In this document: positions 19,726 through 28,110 of the stretch, in pieces
Layout of the letters: each line of letters begins with the position of its first letter
Numbering within the stretch: the stretch's first letter is position 1
Assembly: GCF_937898475.1 (NCBI RefSeq)
Contig: NZ_CALEJS010000025.1
Location: 186,001 to 250,000 of the forward strand
Direction: 5' to 3'
Length of the DNA stretch: 64,000 nt
Source: an uncultured Chitinophaga sp.
Lineage (GTDB): Bacteria; Bacteroidota; Bacteroidia; Chitinophagales; Chitinophagaceae
Notes under the pieces: generated by a model
Database searches by the model: none
Told to the model about the DNA's origin: nothing
Seen by the model: the letters and a program-made list of their open reading frames with translations, nothing else
Position numbers and translations under genes: made by a program

Positions 19726-21306
19726 ATGAAAAAACTAAGCATACTTCTTATAGCAGCAGTGACCTGTTTCTCGTTTACAGCCTGCAAAAAAGATTTCCTG
19801 GACCAGCAGCCACAGGATGCCGTATCCCGTGAGTCTTACTGGAAAACCACTTCCGATGCCGTTAATGCCGTGAACAACTGCTACCGCAGGCTGGGAGATG
19901 TAGATAACCGCCTGTTCATTTCCTGCGCTACAGACGACAGCTATTCCTGGAGCAACTGGCCCAGCGATGTACAATATGTGGGTAATGGCAGCGCTACCGC
20001 AGGTACAGGTATGTTTGCCAATTTCTGGAGTAATTTTTACCGGATGATCGCCTCCTGCAATGATGTGCTGGAGAACATACACCGCGTACCAACGCTGGAC
20101 GACAGCCTGCGCAACCGCCTGATCGGCGAAGCAAGGTTTATCCGTGCCTTTGCTTACCAGCAGCTGATAGGCCTGTACGGTGACGTTCCCCTGGTAACGC
20201 ATATCCTTGCAGTGAATGAGTTCAATGCCACCCGTACGCCCAGGGCACAGGTAGCAGATTTCATTGTAAAAGAGCTGGACACTGTCAGCAATTTCCTGCC
20301 GGTTTCCTACCCCGCCGCTGATTACGGACGAGCCACCAAAGGCGCTGCCCTGGCCCTGAAAGCAAGAACCCTGCTGTACGAAGGCAAATATCCCGAAGCA
20401 GCAGATGCCGCCAAAGCAGTGATGGACCTGAACACTTACATCATTGACAATAACTACCTGAGCCTGTTCAATGGCACCAACAAAACCAGCAGGGAGATCA
20501 TCCTGGCTGCGCAGTATGTTAAGAACACCCTGCCCAATGCAACGGCCACCTGGATAGGCGGTCCTACACTGGGCGGCTGGTCGCAGGTAGTGCCGCTGCA
20601 AAAGCTGGTAGACGCTTATGAAGCTACCGACGGTAAACCCATCGATCAATCTGCCGTATATGATCCTGCTCATCCGTTTGATAACCGTGATCCCCGTTTA
20701 AGGCTCACCGTTATTGTTCCGGGAGAAACCGTAAACGGCCTGACCATCGATGTTACCAAACCCAATTCTATTGATGCGCTTAGCAAGAACAATGCATCGT
20801 TCAGCGGCTACTACTACAAGAAGTATGTGCCTGCAGATATTGACGGCAGCTGGGATCGCAACTCTTACAACGATATTGTGCTGATGCGTTTTGCAGAAGT
20901 GCTGCTGACTTATGCGGAAGCTAAAATTGAGCAGAACCAGATAGATGGAACGGTGTATGATGCTATTAACCGCGTGCGTCAGCGTACCGGTGTAATGCCT
21001 GCCGTAACGGCTGCCACTGCGCCTACACAGGCAGCGCTGAGGGAAGTAGTGAGAAGGGAAAGACATGTGGAGTTTCCCCTGGAAGATAATCGCCTGTTTG
21101 ATATACGCCGCTGGAAGATTGCCGCAACGGTAATGTCTGGCCCTGCGTATGGCATACTGAATAACTTTAACAATGAAAGAGCGGATTACGGTCAGCATGT
21201 ACTGGTGGAGCAGCGCTCATTTAACCCTGCGAGGGATTATTTGTGGGCGGTGCCGCAGAGTGAGCGGTCTATTAGTCCGAATATTTCACAGAATGATAAC
21301 TGGTAA
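19726..21306 (+). CDS. SusD/RagB-type surface glycan-binding lipoprotein
   Basis: 526 aa. Lipoprotein signal ending SFTACKKDF, then the SusD core: 'LDQQPQDAVSRESYWKT' at the start, the TPR-like helical region with 'ARFIRAFAYQQLIGLYGDVPLVT', and the C-terminal 'LMRFAEVLLTYAEAKIEQNQ' and 'RRERHVEFPLEDNRLFDIRRW' motifs. It forms the lid of the SusC transporter. Last gene of the sigma-FecR-SusC-SusD unit; a strong terminator follows. Confidence 0.96.
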   Translation: MKKLSILLIAAVTCFSFTACKKDFLDQQPQDAVSRESYWKTTSDAVNAVNNCYRRLGDVDNRLFISCATDDSYSWSNWPSDVQYVGNGSATAGTGMFANFWSNFYRMIASCNDVLENIHRVPTLDDSLRNRLIGEARFIRAFAYQQLIGLYGDVPLVTHILAVNEFNATRTPRAQVADFIVKELDTVSNFLPVSYPAADYGRATKGAALALKARTLLYEGKYPEAADAAKAVMDLNTYIIDNNYLSLFNGTNKTSREIILAAQYVKNTLPNATATWIGGPTLGGWSQVVPLQKLVDAYEATDGKPIDQSAVYDPAHPFDNRDPRLRLTVIVPGETVNGLTIDVTKPNSIDALSKNNASFSGYYYKKYVPADIDGSWDRNSYNDIVLMRFAEVLLTYAEAKIEQNQIDGTVYDAINRVRQRTGVMPAVTAATAPTQAALREVVRRERHVEFPLEDNRLFDIRRWKIAATVMSGPAYGILNNFNNERADYGQHVLVEQRSFNPARDYLWAVPQSERSISPNISQNDNW

Positions 21307-21322
21307 GCGCGTGATGCTTTTG

Positions 21323-21366
21323 CGGGTCTTCTTTCCCTGGCGGGGAGGAAGACCCGTTTGTTTTTT
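21323..21366 (+). terminator. Rho-independent terminator of the SusCD operon
   Basis: Inverted arms at 21323-21337 and 21342-21356 (CGGGTCTTCTTTCCC and its near-complement) with a 4-nt loop TGGC are followed by TTTG and a run of T. It lies 17 nt after the SusD stop codon. Confidence 0.85.
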
Positions 21367-21370
21367 AAAG

Positions 21371-21416
21371 GTTTGCTTCGGCCCGGCTCCCCGGCCCGAT
21401 GGGCCTCGCAATGACG
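21371..21416. repeat. Dispersed 'GTCATTGCGAGG...CGAAGCAA' repeat
   Basis: On the - strand this reads CGTCATTGCGAGGCC, then a GC-rich inverted core, then GGCCGAAGCAA. This is the layout of a short palindromic repeat found between genes in many unrelated bacteria. It sits between the SusD terminator and the end of the GH1 gene. Confidence 0.55.
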
Positions 21417-21446
21417 CGACAGGAGACCGATTCAAAGAGGGATGTT

Positions 21447-22802
21447 TTAACCCGTCAGTAATTGTTTAAACCAATACCCCGAATCTTTTATGATCCGTTG
21501 CTGTGAATTAAAATCAACGTATACCAGGCCAAAGCGTGCGCGGTAACCTTCGGCCCACTCCCAGTTGTCAGTAAGCGTCCATGCAAAATAGCCATCCACC
21601 GGTACGCCTTCTTTCCTGGCCTGTAGTACGGCGCCAAGATAATCCTGGAAATAACTGATACGCGCGGTATCCCTCACAGCTGCCCCGTTGGGCTGATCAT
21701 GGAAAGCCGCCCCGCCTTCTGTTACCATAATACGGCGCACACCCGGGTAAGCGGCAAACTGTTTCAGCACCGCATACATGCCGGAGGCGCTGATCTCCCA
21801 GCCCAGGGCTGTTACCGGTACTTTACGGTACCGGGGCTTTACCTCAGAAATACCTATAAGGGGCATGAATGCATTATAGCGCACCACCAGCGGGAAGTAG
21901 GTTTGTACGCCTATGAAATCAAAATCAAAGGCCATCTTATCCCAATCGCGCCAGAGCGCATAACGCCGTTCTATCCGTTGCAGCAGCGGCATATCTTGTA
22001 CCGGGTAACCCATACCCAGCGCAGGTTCCAGGAACATGCGGTTAAAGAGCGCGTCTGCCTTGCGTGCCGCCTGCAGGTCTTGTTCACTCTGTGTATAGGG
22101 AACGATATGCGAACAGGAATAGGTAGTGCCGATAACTGCCTGCTTCACTTCATCCCTTATCACCCTTGCACCGGCGGCCTGCGCCAGTACCACGTGATGC
22201 ACGGCAGGCAGGAAATAAGACAGGCCGAATTTACCAGGCGCATGTACGCCCAGCATATATCCCAGCGAGGTGAAACCAAATGGCTCGTTCAGCACGATCC
22301 AATGCTTTACCTTATCGCCGTACTCCCTGACCACAATACGCACATATTCTTCGAAGGCAAAGACAACGCCGCGGTGGCACCATCCCCCCCTGGATTCCAG
22401 CGCCTGCGGCAGATCCCAGTGATAGAGGGTTACATAAGGCTGCAGGCCCAGCTCCAGGCAGGCGTCTATCAGCCGGTGATAAAAGGCGATGCCGGCGGGA
22501 TTGATGGCGCCCGTGCCGTTGGGCAGTATACGTGTCCAGGAAATGGAGAAGCGGAAAACGGAGAAGCCCAGCTGCCTGGCCAGCAGCAGGTCCTGTGGGT
22601 AACGATGATAAAAATCTGTGGCAATACGGGCATGGCTCTTGTCCCTGATCCTGCCCTTACGCTGTGCAAAAGTATCCCAGATGGATTTACCGCGGCCGTC
22701 TTTATCATGTGCGCCTTCATTCTGAAAAGCAGAAATTGTAACGCCCCATTGAAAATCATCCCCGAAATCATGACGGCTGAAAGGTGCGGTAAACTGTTGC
22801 AT
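21447..22802 (-). CDS. GH1 beta-glucosidase
   Basis: 451 aa, the normal length for GH1. The acid/base motif LNEP has its Glu at residue 173; the nucleophile Glu362 lies in VTEGG, where most members have TENG. The N-terminus shows 'FQWGVTISAFQNEGAHDKDGRGKSIWDTF' and the C-terminus 'GYFAWTLTDNWEWAEGYRARFGLVYVDF', both GH1 signatures. No signal peptide, so cytoplasmic hydrolysis of imported beta-linked di- or oligosaccharides is expected. Convergent with the SusCD operon, whose product it may process. Confidence 0.95.
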   Translation of the reverse strand: MQQFTAPFSRHDFGDDFQWGVTISAFQNEGAHDKDGRGKSIWDTFAQRKGRIRDKSHARIATDFYHRYPQDLLLARQLGFSVFRFSISWTRILPNGTGAINPAGIAFYHRLIDACLELGLQPYVTLYHWDLPQALESRGGWCHRGVVFAFEEYVRIVVREYGDKVKHWIVLNEPFGFTSLGYMLGVHAPGKFGLSYFLPAVHHVVLAQAAGARVIRDEVKQAVIGTTYSCSHIVPYTQSEQDLQAARKADALFNRMFLEPALGMGYPVQDMPLLQRIERRYALWRDWDKMAFDFDFIGVQTYFPLVVRYNAFMPLIGISEVKPRYRKVPVTALGWEISASGMYAVLKQFAAYPGVRRIMVTEGGAAFHDQPNGAAVRDTARISYFQDYLGAVLQARKEGVPVDGYFAWTLTDNWEWAEGYRARFGLVYVDFNSQQRIIKDSGYWFKQLLTG

Positions 22803-22880
22803 ATGGTCAAAACAATGCAGTTTACAATTCTTTAATTAAAAAAATCATTATTTTATTGTTAAGGCTTTTATTTTTATACT

Positions 22881-23933
22881 ATGTACCAACCAAACTTTCT
22901 CTTCCTGATGCTATGTGCCGGCGTGCTGGCCTCCTGCGGGAACGGCGCCAATACCCCTGCAGCAGCAGACAGTACGAATACGACAACCACTACAGACAGC
23001 CTGCAGCACATGGTGCTGATCCCGGGCGGCAGTTTTGTGATGGGTGCAGCCGATGATATGGCACTGGCAGATGAACAACCGGTGCATACCGTGCACGTTG
23101 ATTCGTTCCTGATGGATGAGCACGAAGTCACCAATGCTGAATTTGCCGCCTTTGTGGCTGCCACACATTATGTAACAACGGCAGAAAAACCGATCAGCAA
23201 GGAAGAAATAATGCGGGAGTTACCCCCCGGATCGCCGGAACCCGACAGCAGCCTGTTGCAGGCCGGTTCGCTGATATTCTCACCGCCAGATCATGCAGTA
23301 CCGCTGGATGATGTATCGCAATGGTGGGCCTTTGTACCGGGCGCCAGCTGGCGGCATCCCGAAGGCCCTGGCAGCAGCATCACTGGCAGGGAACAACACC
23401 CGGTGGTACATATCTCCTGGGACGATGCCAACGCCTATGCCCGCTGGGCGGGAAAGCGGCTGCCCACAGAAGCAGAATGGGAGTATGCTGCCCGTGGCGG
23501 CCTTGCAGAGCAACCCTTTACCTGGGGCGGAGAAGCCATCACAGCCGGCCAGCCAAAGGCCAATACCTGGAACGGGCATTTTCCCTATGAGAATACAAAG
23601 ACCGATGGATTTTACAATACAGCGCCTGTAAAAACCTATACCGCTAACGGTTACGGGCTGTACGATATGGCGGGTAATGTATGGGAATGGTGTGCAGACT
23701 GGTACGATGCCAATTACTACCAGCAAGTACCCAACGCTGCACAGAACCCTGAGGGACCGGCAAAAGGATTCGATCCCGCAGACCCTTCTGCGCCCAAACG
23801 GGTGATCAGGGGTGGTTCCTTTATGTGCAGCGATGAGTATTGCAGTGGTTACAGGGTAACAGCAAGGATGAAGACCACTCCTACATCCGGGCTGGCTAAC
23901 CTTGGATTCCGTTGTGTGAAAGATATAAAGTAG
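22881..23933 (+). CDS. Formylglycine-generating-enzyme (SUMF1) family lipoprotein
   Basis: 350 aa. Lipoprotein signal ending GVLASCGN, then a complete FGE-sulfatase domain: 'MVLIPGGSFVMG' near 46, 'HEVTNAEFAAFV', 'HPVVHISWDDANAYARWAGKRLPTEAEWEYAARGG', 'GNVWEWCADWY' and 'RVIRGGSFMCSDEYCSGYR'. Cys316 and Cys321 occupy the positions of the copper/redox cysteines of true FGE, which most bacterial FGE-like proteins lack. True FGE converts a sulfatase Cys to formylglycine. No sulfatase is in this window, and a membrane-anchored, exported form is unusual. It ends 5 nt from a convergent gene. Confidence 0.88.
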   Translation: MYQPNFLFLMLCAGVLASCGNGANTPAAADSTNTTTTTDSLQHMVLIPGGSFVMGAADDMALADEQPVHTVHVDSFLMDEHEVTNAEFAAFVAATHYVTTAEKPISKEEIMRELPPGSPEPDSSLLQAGSLIFSPPDHAVPLDDVSQWWAFVPGASWRHPEGPGSSITGREQHPVVHISWDDANAYARWAGKRLPTEAEWEYAARGGLAEQPFTWGGEAITAGQPKANTWNGHFPYENTKTDGFYNTAPVKTYTANGYGLYDMAGNVWEWCADWYDANYYQQVPNAAQNPEGPAKGFDPADPSAPKRVIRGGSFMCSDEYCSGYRVTARMKTTPTSGLANLGFRCVKDIK

Positions 23934-23938
23934 GCTTA

Positions 23939-25525
23939 TTACTTAGTGCCTTCGATGGTCTTTACATTTATAACGCCATTTGCACCTTTGCTGCCATATA
24001 TTGAGATGGCATCGCTTGATTTCAGCACCTCGATAGACGTAATCTTATCCTTTTGCAGGGTATTTACAGCAGTGGGCGATGCGGCAACACCATCTATGAG
24101 GAACAAGGGCTGATGTGAGCTGTCTACCCCTCTCAGGGTGAAGGCAGCCTGTATGGCAGTATCCGCCCTGAGCTGCACCTCTTTCCCGGGATAAGTCCTG
24201 GATACTCCCGCATCCGGTTTTGCGCCTTTGTAGCCTTTTGTATATATTTCGATCACCCCATTTCTGCCTTCTTCGCCGTAACGATTTAATGCGTGGTCAT
24301 ACTTCAGGACGTTGATCGCGTCAATATCATTTTTATCTACCTGCATTGGCATAGTGCGCCCCTGTTTTACACCATCCAGCACATACAGCGGAGCTGTTGC
24401 CGGGTCTGAAGATGGCACATCCAATGTCACTACCTTTTGCGGAGAAGGCGGTGGTGGCGGAGGCGTTGCGTGCTTACCAGATGGAGCGGGAACGCGCGGA
24501 GGAGGCGGAGGTGGAGCAGGCACATTACCGGGACCAGCGGGCACCGGGGGCGTTGCCGGTACTACCTGGTCAGGATTTGTGGGTGCAACAGGTGCCGGGG
24601 CCGTAACAGGCGCCGGCGGAGCGGGCACCGTATCGGCAACAACAGTAAGCTGCTTACCGTGGAAGGCAGCCCGGCTGAAATTCAGCGACAACAAGGCCGT
24701 CGCCACCACGCCACCCAATACAAGGTAGCGCAGCAGGTTATACTTTGCGGAACGTTTCTGGTTCATCATTTTAATTCTGTTTTTCAGATGTGAGAAATTG
24801 AAATTGTTTGCGATGGCCGTCGCGTATGGAATTCCACTAACTTTTATCAGGTTGTATTGATATGCTTTGGGATCTGCTCCCTGCTGCAGCATGCGGCGGT
24901 CTGTAATAAATTCCAGGTTCTCCCGTATGGCGGCTTTCATCAGCCAGGCGCCGGGATTGAACCAATAGAAAATATTATTCAGCTCTGCCGTGAGCACGTC
25001 TACGGTATGCCATTCCTTTACATGCACCAGCTCGTGCCGCAGGATGGCATCCAGCTCAGCCGGCTGATGCAGGGAAGGATTGATGTAGATATGGCGGAAG
25101 AAAGAGAAAGGATTGATGCGGCTGTGCAGCAGCTTTACCGGATGCTGTTGCAGCAGGCCTCGCTGCGATGTACGATGGATGCGCCACAAGGCGGACAACT
25201 GCACCATAAAACGGATAGCCATTACCACCACGCCTGTCCAGAAAATATACACCAACAGATGCCACCAGGTAAAACCGGCTGCCGGTTGCGCCTGCAGGGC
25301 GCCCAGGTCTGGCACATAGGCTACTACCTCTTCTATCTTCTGATGGCTTTCCAGCAGGTTATTCACATCTACCAACGGGAATATGGAAGAGCACACGATG
25401 CCCGCCAGCAGGAAGAAACGGTTCAGCACATAGAACGTGAGCCTTCTAAGCCCCCAGCGGTAAGCAAGGAAGAACAGCGTAAGGGCTATATTGGCTTTTA
25501 ACAGGTATATCAATAATGCAGGCAT
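23939..25525 (-). CDS. BlaR1-like M56 metallopeptidase with TonB-plug-like repeats
   Basis: 528 aa. Membrane segments at about 3-20, 35-52, 86-108 and 275-292; the zinc motif HELVH is at 164-168 in the cytoplasmic peptidase part. After the last membrane segment come a Pro/Ala-rich linker (about 303-370) and two segments of the form 'LDGV...INVLK...YGEEGRNGVIEIYTKG' (about 385-438 and 475-525), which resemble the plug motif of SusC receptors. M56 proteins cleave BlaI-type repressors when a periplasmic sensor is triggered. The BlaI-like gene lies 12 nt upstream in the same unit. Confidence 0.9.
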   Translation of the reverse strand: MPALLIYLLKANIALTLFFLAYRWGLRRLTFYVLNRFFLLAGIVCSSIFPLVDVNNLLESHQKIEEVVAYVPDLGALQAQPAAGFTWWHLLVYIFWTGVVVMAIRFMVQLSALWRIHRTSQRGLLQQHPVKLLHSRINPFSFFRHIYINPSLHQPAELDAILRHELVHVKEWHTVDVLTAELNNIFYWFNPGAWLMKAAIRENLEFITDRRMLQQGADPKAYQYNLIKVSGIPYATAIANNFNFSHLKNRIKMMNQKRSAKYNLLRYLVLGGVVATALLSLNFSRAAFHGKQLTVVADTVPAPPAPVTAPAPVAPTNPDQVVPATPPVPAGPGNVPAPPPPPPRVPAPSGKHATPPPPPPSPQKVVTLDVPSSDPATAPLYVLDGVKQGRTMPMQVDKNDIDAINVLKYDHALNRYGEEGRNGVIEIYTKGYKGAKPDAGVSRTYPGKEVQLRADTAIQAAFTLRGVDSSHQPLFLIDGVAASPTAVNTLQKDKITSIEVLKSSDAISIYGSKGANGVINVKTIEGTK

Positions 25526-25537
25526 GTTAACAGGTTT

Positions 25538-25897
25538 TTATCCGTTCTTTTCAATCATCTTGATGATCTCTTTCAGCTCCTCTGGACTGATCTTCTTTTC
25601 TTTGGCAAAGAAAGTGACCAGGGCCTTGTAAGAGTTTTCGAAATAGCTTTTTACAAAACCGTTCATGAATTTCTTTTTATACTCCTCCTCGGCTATCAGG
25701 GGCGTATACTCATATACGTTACCTGTTTTACGGCTTTGCAGAAAGCCTTTCTTTTCCAGGTTCTTGATAGTGGAGGCAAGCGTGGTATAGGGGGGCGCCG
25801 GGGCCATATGGGCCTCCAGGAAATCTTTTACGATCCCTTTGCCGGTTTGCCATACCGCCAACATGGCGGCCTCTTCCTGCTGCGTCAGCTTTTCCAT
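25538..25897 (-). CDS. BlaI/MecI-family transcriptional repressor
   Basis: 119 aa winged-helix repressor: 'LTQQEEAAMLAVWQTGKGIVKDFLEAH' and 'PYTTLASTIKNLEKKGFLQSRKTGNVYEYTPLI', then a helical dimerisation tail. It is first in the unit with the M56 peptidase gene 12 nt downstream. Two inverted repeats over its promoter (25921-25955) are probably its own operators, so it would repress itself and the peptidase until cleaved. In Bacteroidota such pairs often respond to envelope signals rather than beta-lactams. Confidence 0.93.
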   Translation of the reverse strand: MEKLTQQEEAAMLAVWQTGKGIVKDFLEAHMAPAPPYTTLASTIKNLEKKGFLQSRKTGNVYEYTPLIAEEEYKKKFMNGFVKSYFENSYKALVTFFAKEKKISPEELKEIIKMIEKNG

Positions 25898-25920
25898 ATA
25901 TTGCTGTTTAGGATACTAAT

Positions 25921-25965
25921 TTACGACCTTTTCGTAAATCTACGAATATTTCGTAATTAAACAAA
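25921..25965 (-). promoter_or_regulatory. blaI-type promoter with two operator dyads
   Basis: On the - strand, a -33 TTTG (25962-25965), a 19-nt spacer and a -7 TAGATTTA (25935-25942; consensus TAnnTTTG) form a Bacteroidota-type promoter. Two dyads overlap it: TTACGA-N5-TCGTAA (25921-25937), overlapping the -7 box, and TACGA-N5-TCGTA (25941-25955), inside the spacer. Their centres are 19 bp apart. Confidence 0.8.
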
Positions 25966-26065
25966 TAAAAATATGGCTGGCCGGTTTTGACCTGCAAACA
26001 TGTTTACGAGCAGAACGTTTTCAATCATTTTTCAGGATAACTATACAGTATTTAACGGGCGTGTT

Positions 26066-26545
26066 TTACTGCTGCATGTCTTCAGACAGTGCAAAGGCGG
26101 GAACCTGGATATCTGTTACCCTGAGGGTCTTGAATATTTTCAGATCGCCATCCAGCGATACTCTCAGTATTACGCGGCGGCTGTCTTTCTGAAGGGAAAC
26201 ATAGTAACTGTGGCCGTCAATAGCATGGTTCATCTCCACGCCGCCAACGTACTTATAGCCTGTATACTTTTTCTGTATCGCGCTCAATGCGGGCAGGGTG
26301 AGGCCGTTGAAGCGAACGTTACGGGTTACGGCAATCCTGTTACCGTCATAGTCAAAATAGGCTTGTACGGGCTGACTGCACTCCGTGAAACTGATAACAA
26401 CAAAAGCTTTTTTCTCGTTCCACGATACATTGGAAGCTTCGGGGAAGGCAGTATGGAAACCTGCATTTACTTTCCTGTTGCCACCGGTTTGGGCCATTGC
26501 GGCAGATGATGCTAGGATCAATGCTGCCAGGATCAACTTTTTCAT
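26066..26545 (-). CDS. Small exported PepSY-like protein
   Basis: 159 aa with a signal peptide cleaved after SSAAMA-Q. The mature protein has one small alpha/beta domain containing 'FHTAFPEASNVSWNEKKAFVVISFTECSQPVQAYFDYDGNRIAVTRNV', the usual layout of Bacteroidota PepSY-like/DUF2874 periplasmic proteins. Function unknown. It is apparently monocistronic. A pair of TGTCCG dyads (26663-26698) lies about 120 nt upstream. Confidence 0.6.
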   Translation of the reverse strand: MKKLILAALILASSAAMAQTGGNRKVNAGFHTAFPEASNVSWNEKKAFVVISFTECSQPVQAYFDYDGNRIAVTRNVRFNGLTLPALSAIQKKYTGYKYVGGVEMNHAIDGHSYYVSLQKDSRRVILRVSLDGDLKIFKTLRVTDIQVPAFALSEDMQQ

Positions 26546-26662
26546 AATGCGCTGTTTTAGCGTTAAGTAATAATCAGTTGATCTCTAACAGGATGCCAAT
26601 CAGGAGAAAGTTGCTAATACATTAACAGTCAACACTAACGCAGTGCTTCCAATATCTTATCC

Positions 26663-26698
26663 TGTCCGTTTGCGGACATTATTTCTCCGAAACGGACA
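26663..26698. promoter_or_regulatory. Tandem TGTCCG/CGGACA dyads, probable operator
   Basis: TGTCCG-N4-CGGACA at 26663-26678 is perfect; TCTCCG-N3-CGGACA at 26684-26698 has one mismatch. The outer parts also pair with each other (26661-26671 with 26690-26700). It lies between the thioredoxin gene end and the start of the PepSY-like gene. The cognate regulator is not in the window. Confidence 0.55.
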
Positions 26699-26704
26699 GG
26701 AAAG

Positions 26705-26791
26705 GTTTTAAAATTTGAGCGTTTGAACGTTTGATAATGCCCTACCAATGCAGGACGCCTTCAAACATTCAAACGCTCAAACTTTTTAAAC
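26705..26791. repeat. Period-8 hairpin repeat (TTTGAACG type)
   Basis: Arms 26705-26734 and 26761-26791 are near-perfect inverted copies; each is built from TTTGAGCG/TTTGAACG-like units at 8-nt spacing, with a 26-nt loop. It lies just after the thioredoxin stop codon (- strand), where it may end transcription. Same class as 62981-63066. Confidence 0.75.
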
Positions 26792-26799
26792 TGTATTAG

Positions 26800-27924
26800 T
26801 TACTTTATGACTTCCCCCAATTTGGATTCGAGGGCTTCACCGCGAAGGTTCTTGGCGATGATAACACCCTGGGGGTCTATGAGCAGGTTCTGGGGGATGG
26901 CACGTATGCTGTATAATTCTGCGGCGGCGTTCTTCCAGCCTTTCAGGTCGGATACATGGATCCAGGAAAGATTATCCATCTGGATAGCGGCCAGCCACTT
27001 GTCTTTTTTATCATCGAGGGATACACCCAGTATTTCAAAGCCTTTTTCCTTGAACTTACTGTAGGCCCTTACCACATTCGGGTTTTCTGCACGGCAGGGG
27101 CCACACCAGCTGGCCCAGAAATCTACCAGTACATATTTACCCCGGAGGGAAGTCAGGCTTACCGGTTTGCCATCGGCACCGGCCTGTGAGAAGTCGATAG
27201 CGGGCTGCCCGATAGCTGTTCTCTTGGCAGCGTTCAGGCGTTTTACAAATGCCTGCCCGGCCTGTGAACGCTTCACTTTTCTGGACAATTTATTGAATAC
27301 CGGTTCTACATCGGCGGGATTGATCTCATAGCCAGCATATTCATTCAGCGCGTACATGGCGATGGGAGAAGCGGGGTTTTTGTCGAGATACTGCCGGGTA
27401 ATGGATTTCTCCTTTGCCTCCAGCTCATCGAAACGGGGCTCCAGCTTCTTCATGCCTTCTTCATCCTTAGACATGTACAGCTGGCGGTATTCTGCCTGCA
27501 GGGATTTGATCCGGGTGGTAACATCCTGCAGCATATCATTCAGCTCTTCATAAGCGTCATTGGCTGCAGAGCCCTTTACAACGGCCTTGCTGATAGAATC
27601 CTGTGTATTGATGGTGATCACGCCCTTATCCATAAAAAGCGTCAGTACGTCGCGTTTCATTGTACGGGGCATATCGGCAGGCTGCTCCACCTCCATCATG
27701 AGGCTGGCCATCGCCGGCTCCTTAATGGAGCCCCTGAACGTGAAGCGGCCATCCTTTACGGTAGCGCTGTCCAGTGAGGCGTCGTCGCCTCTACGTATCT
27801 TCAGGTATACTTTAGCAGGCTTTTTAAGCTGCGCCACTGTTCCTTCAATAGTAAACGGTTTCTCACCCTGTGCAAACAAGACTACCGGCGCCAATAGCAC
27901 AGCAGTCAGTATAGCTCTCTTCAT
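26800..27924 (-). CDS. TlpA/ResA-like thioredoxin with DUF4369-type N-domain
   Basis: 374 aa. Signal peptide (about 1-19), an N-terminal beta-rich DUF4369-like domain (about 20-120, 'FTIEGTVAQLKKPAKVYLKIRRGDDASLDSATVKDGRFTFRG'), a helical linker and a C-terminal AhpC/TSA-TlpA thioredoxin domain with WASWCGPC near residue 270. Periplasmic thiol-disulfide exchange is expected; the partner is unknown. The next gene upstream encodes a paralogue with the same architecture. Confidence 0.88.
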   Translation of the reverse strand: MKRAILTAVLLAPVVLFAQGEKPFTIEGTVAQLKKPAKVYLKIRRGDDASLDSATVKDGRFTFRGSIKEPAMASLMMEVEQPADMPRTMKRDVLTLFMDKGVITINTQDSISKAVVKGSAANDAYEELNDMLQDVTTRIKSLQAEYRQLYMSKDEEGMKKLEPRFDELEAKEKSITRQYLDKNPASPIAMYALNEYAGYEINPADVEPVFNKLSRKVKRSQAGQAFVKRLNAAKRTAIGQPAIDFSQAGADGKPVSLTSLRGKYVLVDFWASWCGPCRAENPNVVRAYSKFKEKGFEILGVSLDDKKDKWLAAIQMDNLSWIHVSDLKGWKNAAAELYSIRAIPQNLLIDPQGVIIAKNLRGEALESKLGEVIK

Positions 27925-28022
27925 AATAGTATTACTCCATTTTGCTTTCGAATGACAAATTTGGGGAAACAGCAGGGCAAAGTCAAACTGATTGTGATAA
28001 GCGGAGCGGGTTGTAAAAAGTG

Positions 28023-28100
28023 GTTAGCCCTTAGTTATTAGTGATCAGGGCGTGCAGCAAGGCCTGCCTGCACCCTAAGGACTAATGACTAAGGACTAAC
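28023..28100. repeat. Period-7 hairpin repeat (ACTAAGG/TTAGTTA type)
   Basis: Arm 28023-28050 repeats TTAG at 7-nt spacing; arm 28073-28100 is its approximate inverse with ACTAATG/ACTAAGG/ACTAACA units; the loop itself contains GTGCAG...CTGCAC. It lies between the two thioredoxin genes. Confidence 0.7.
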
Positions 28101-28110
28101 AACTAACGAC

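Noticed and set aside
21699..22835. 378-codon open frame on the + strand over the GH1 gene
   Set aside because: Antisense to GH1, which has clear catalytic motifs; composition is His/Cys-rich nonsense with no family features.
24312..24728. Gly-rich 138-codon + strand frame
   Set aside because: It is the reverse complement of the Pro-rich linker of the M56 peptidase; the Gly runs are the complement of Pro codons.
25921..25955. TACGA dyads as a transcription terminator
   Set aside because: Arms are only 5-6 bp and AT-rich with no T-run, and they overlap a good promoter, so operators are more likely.
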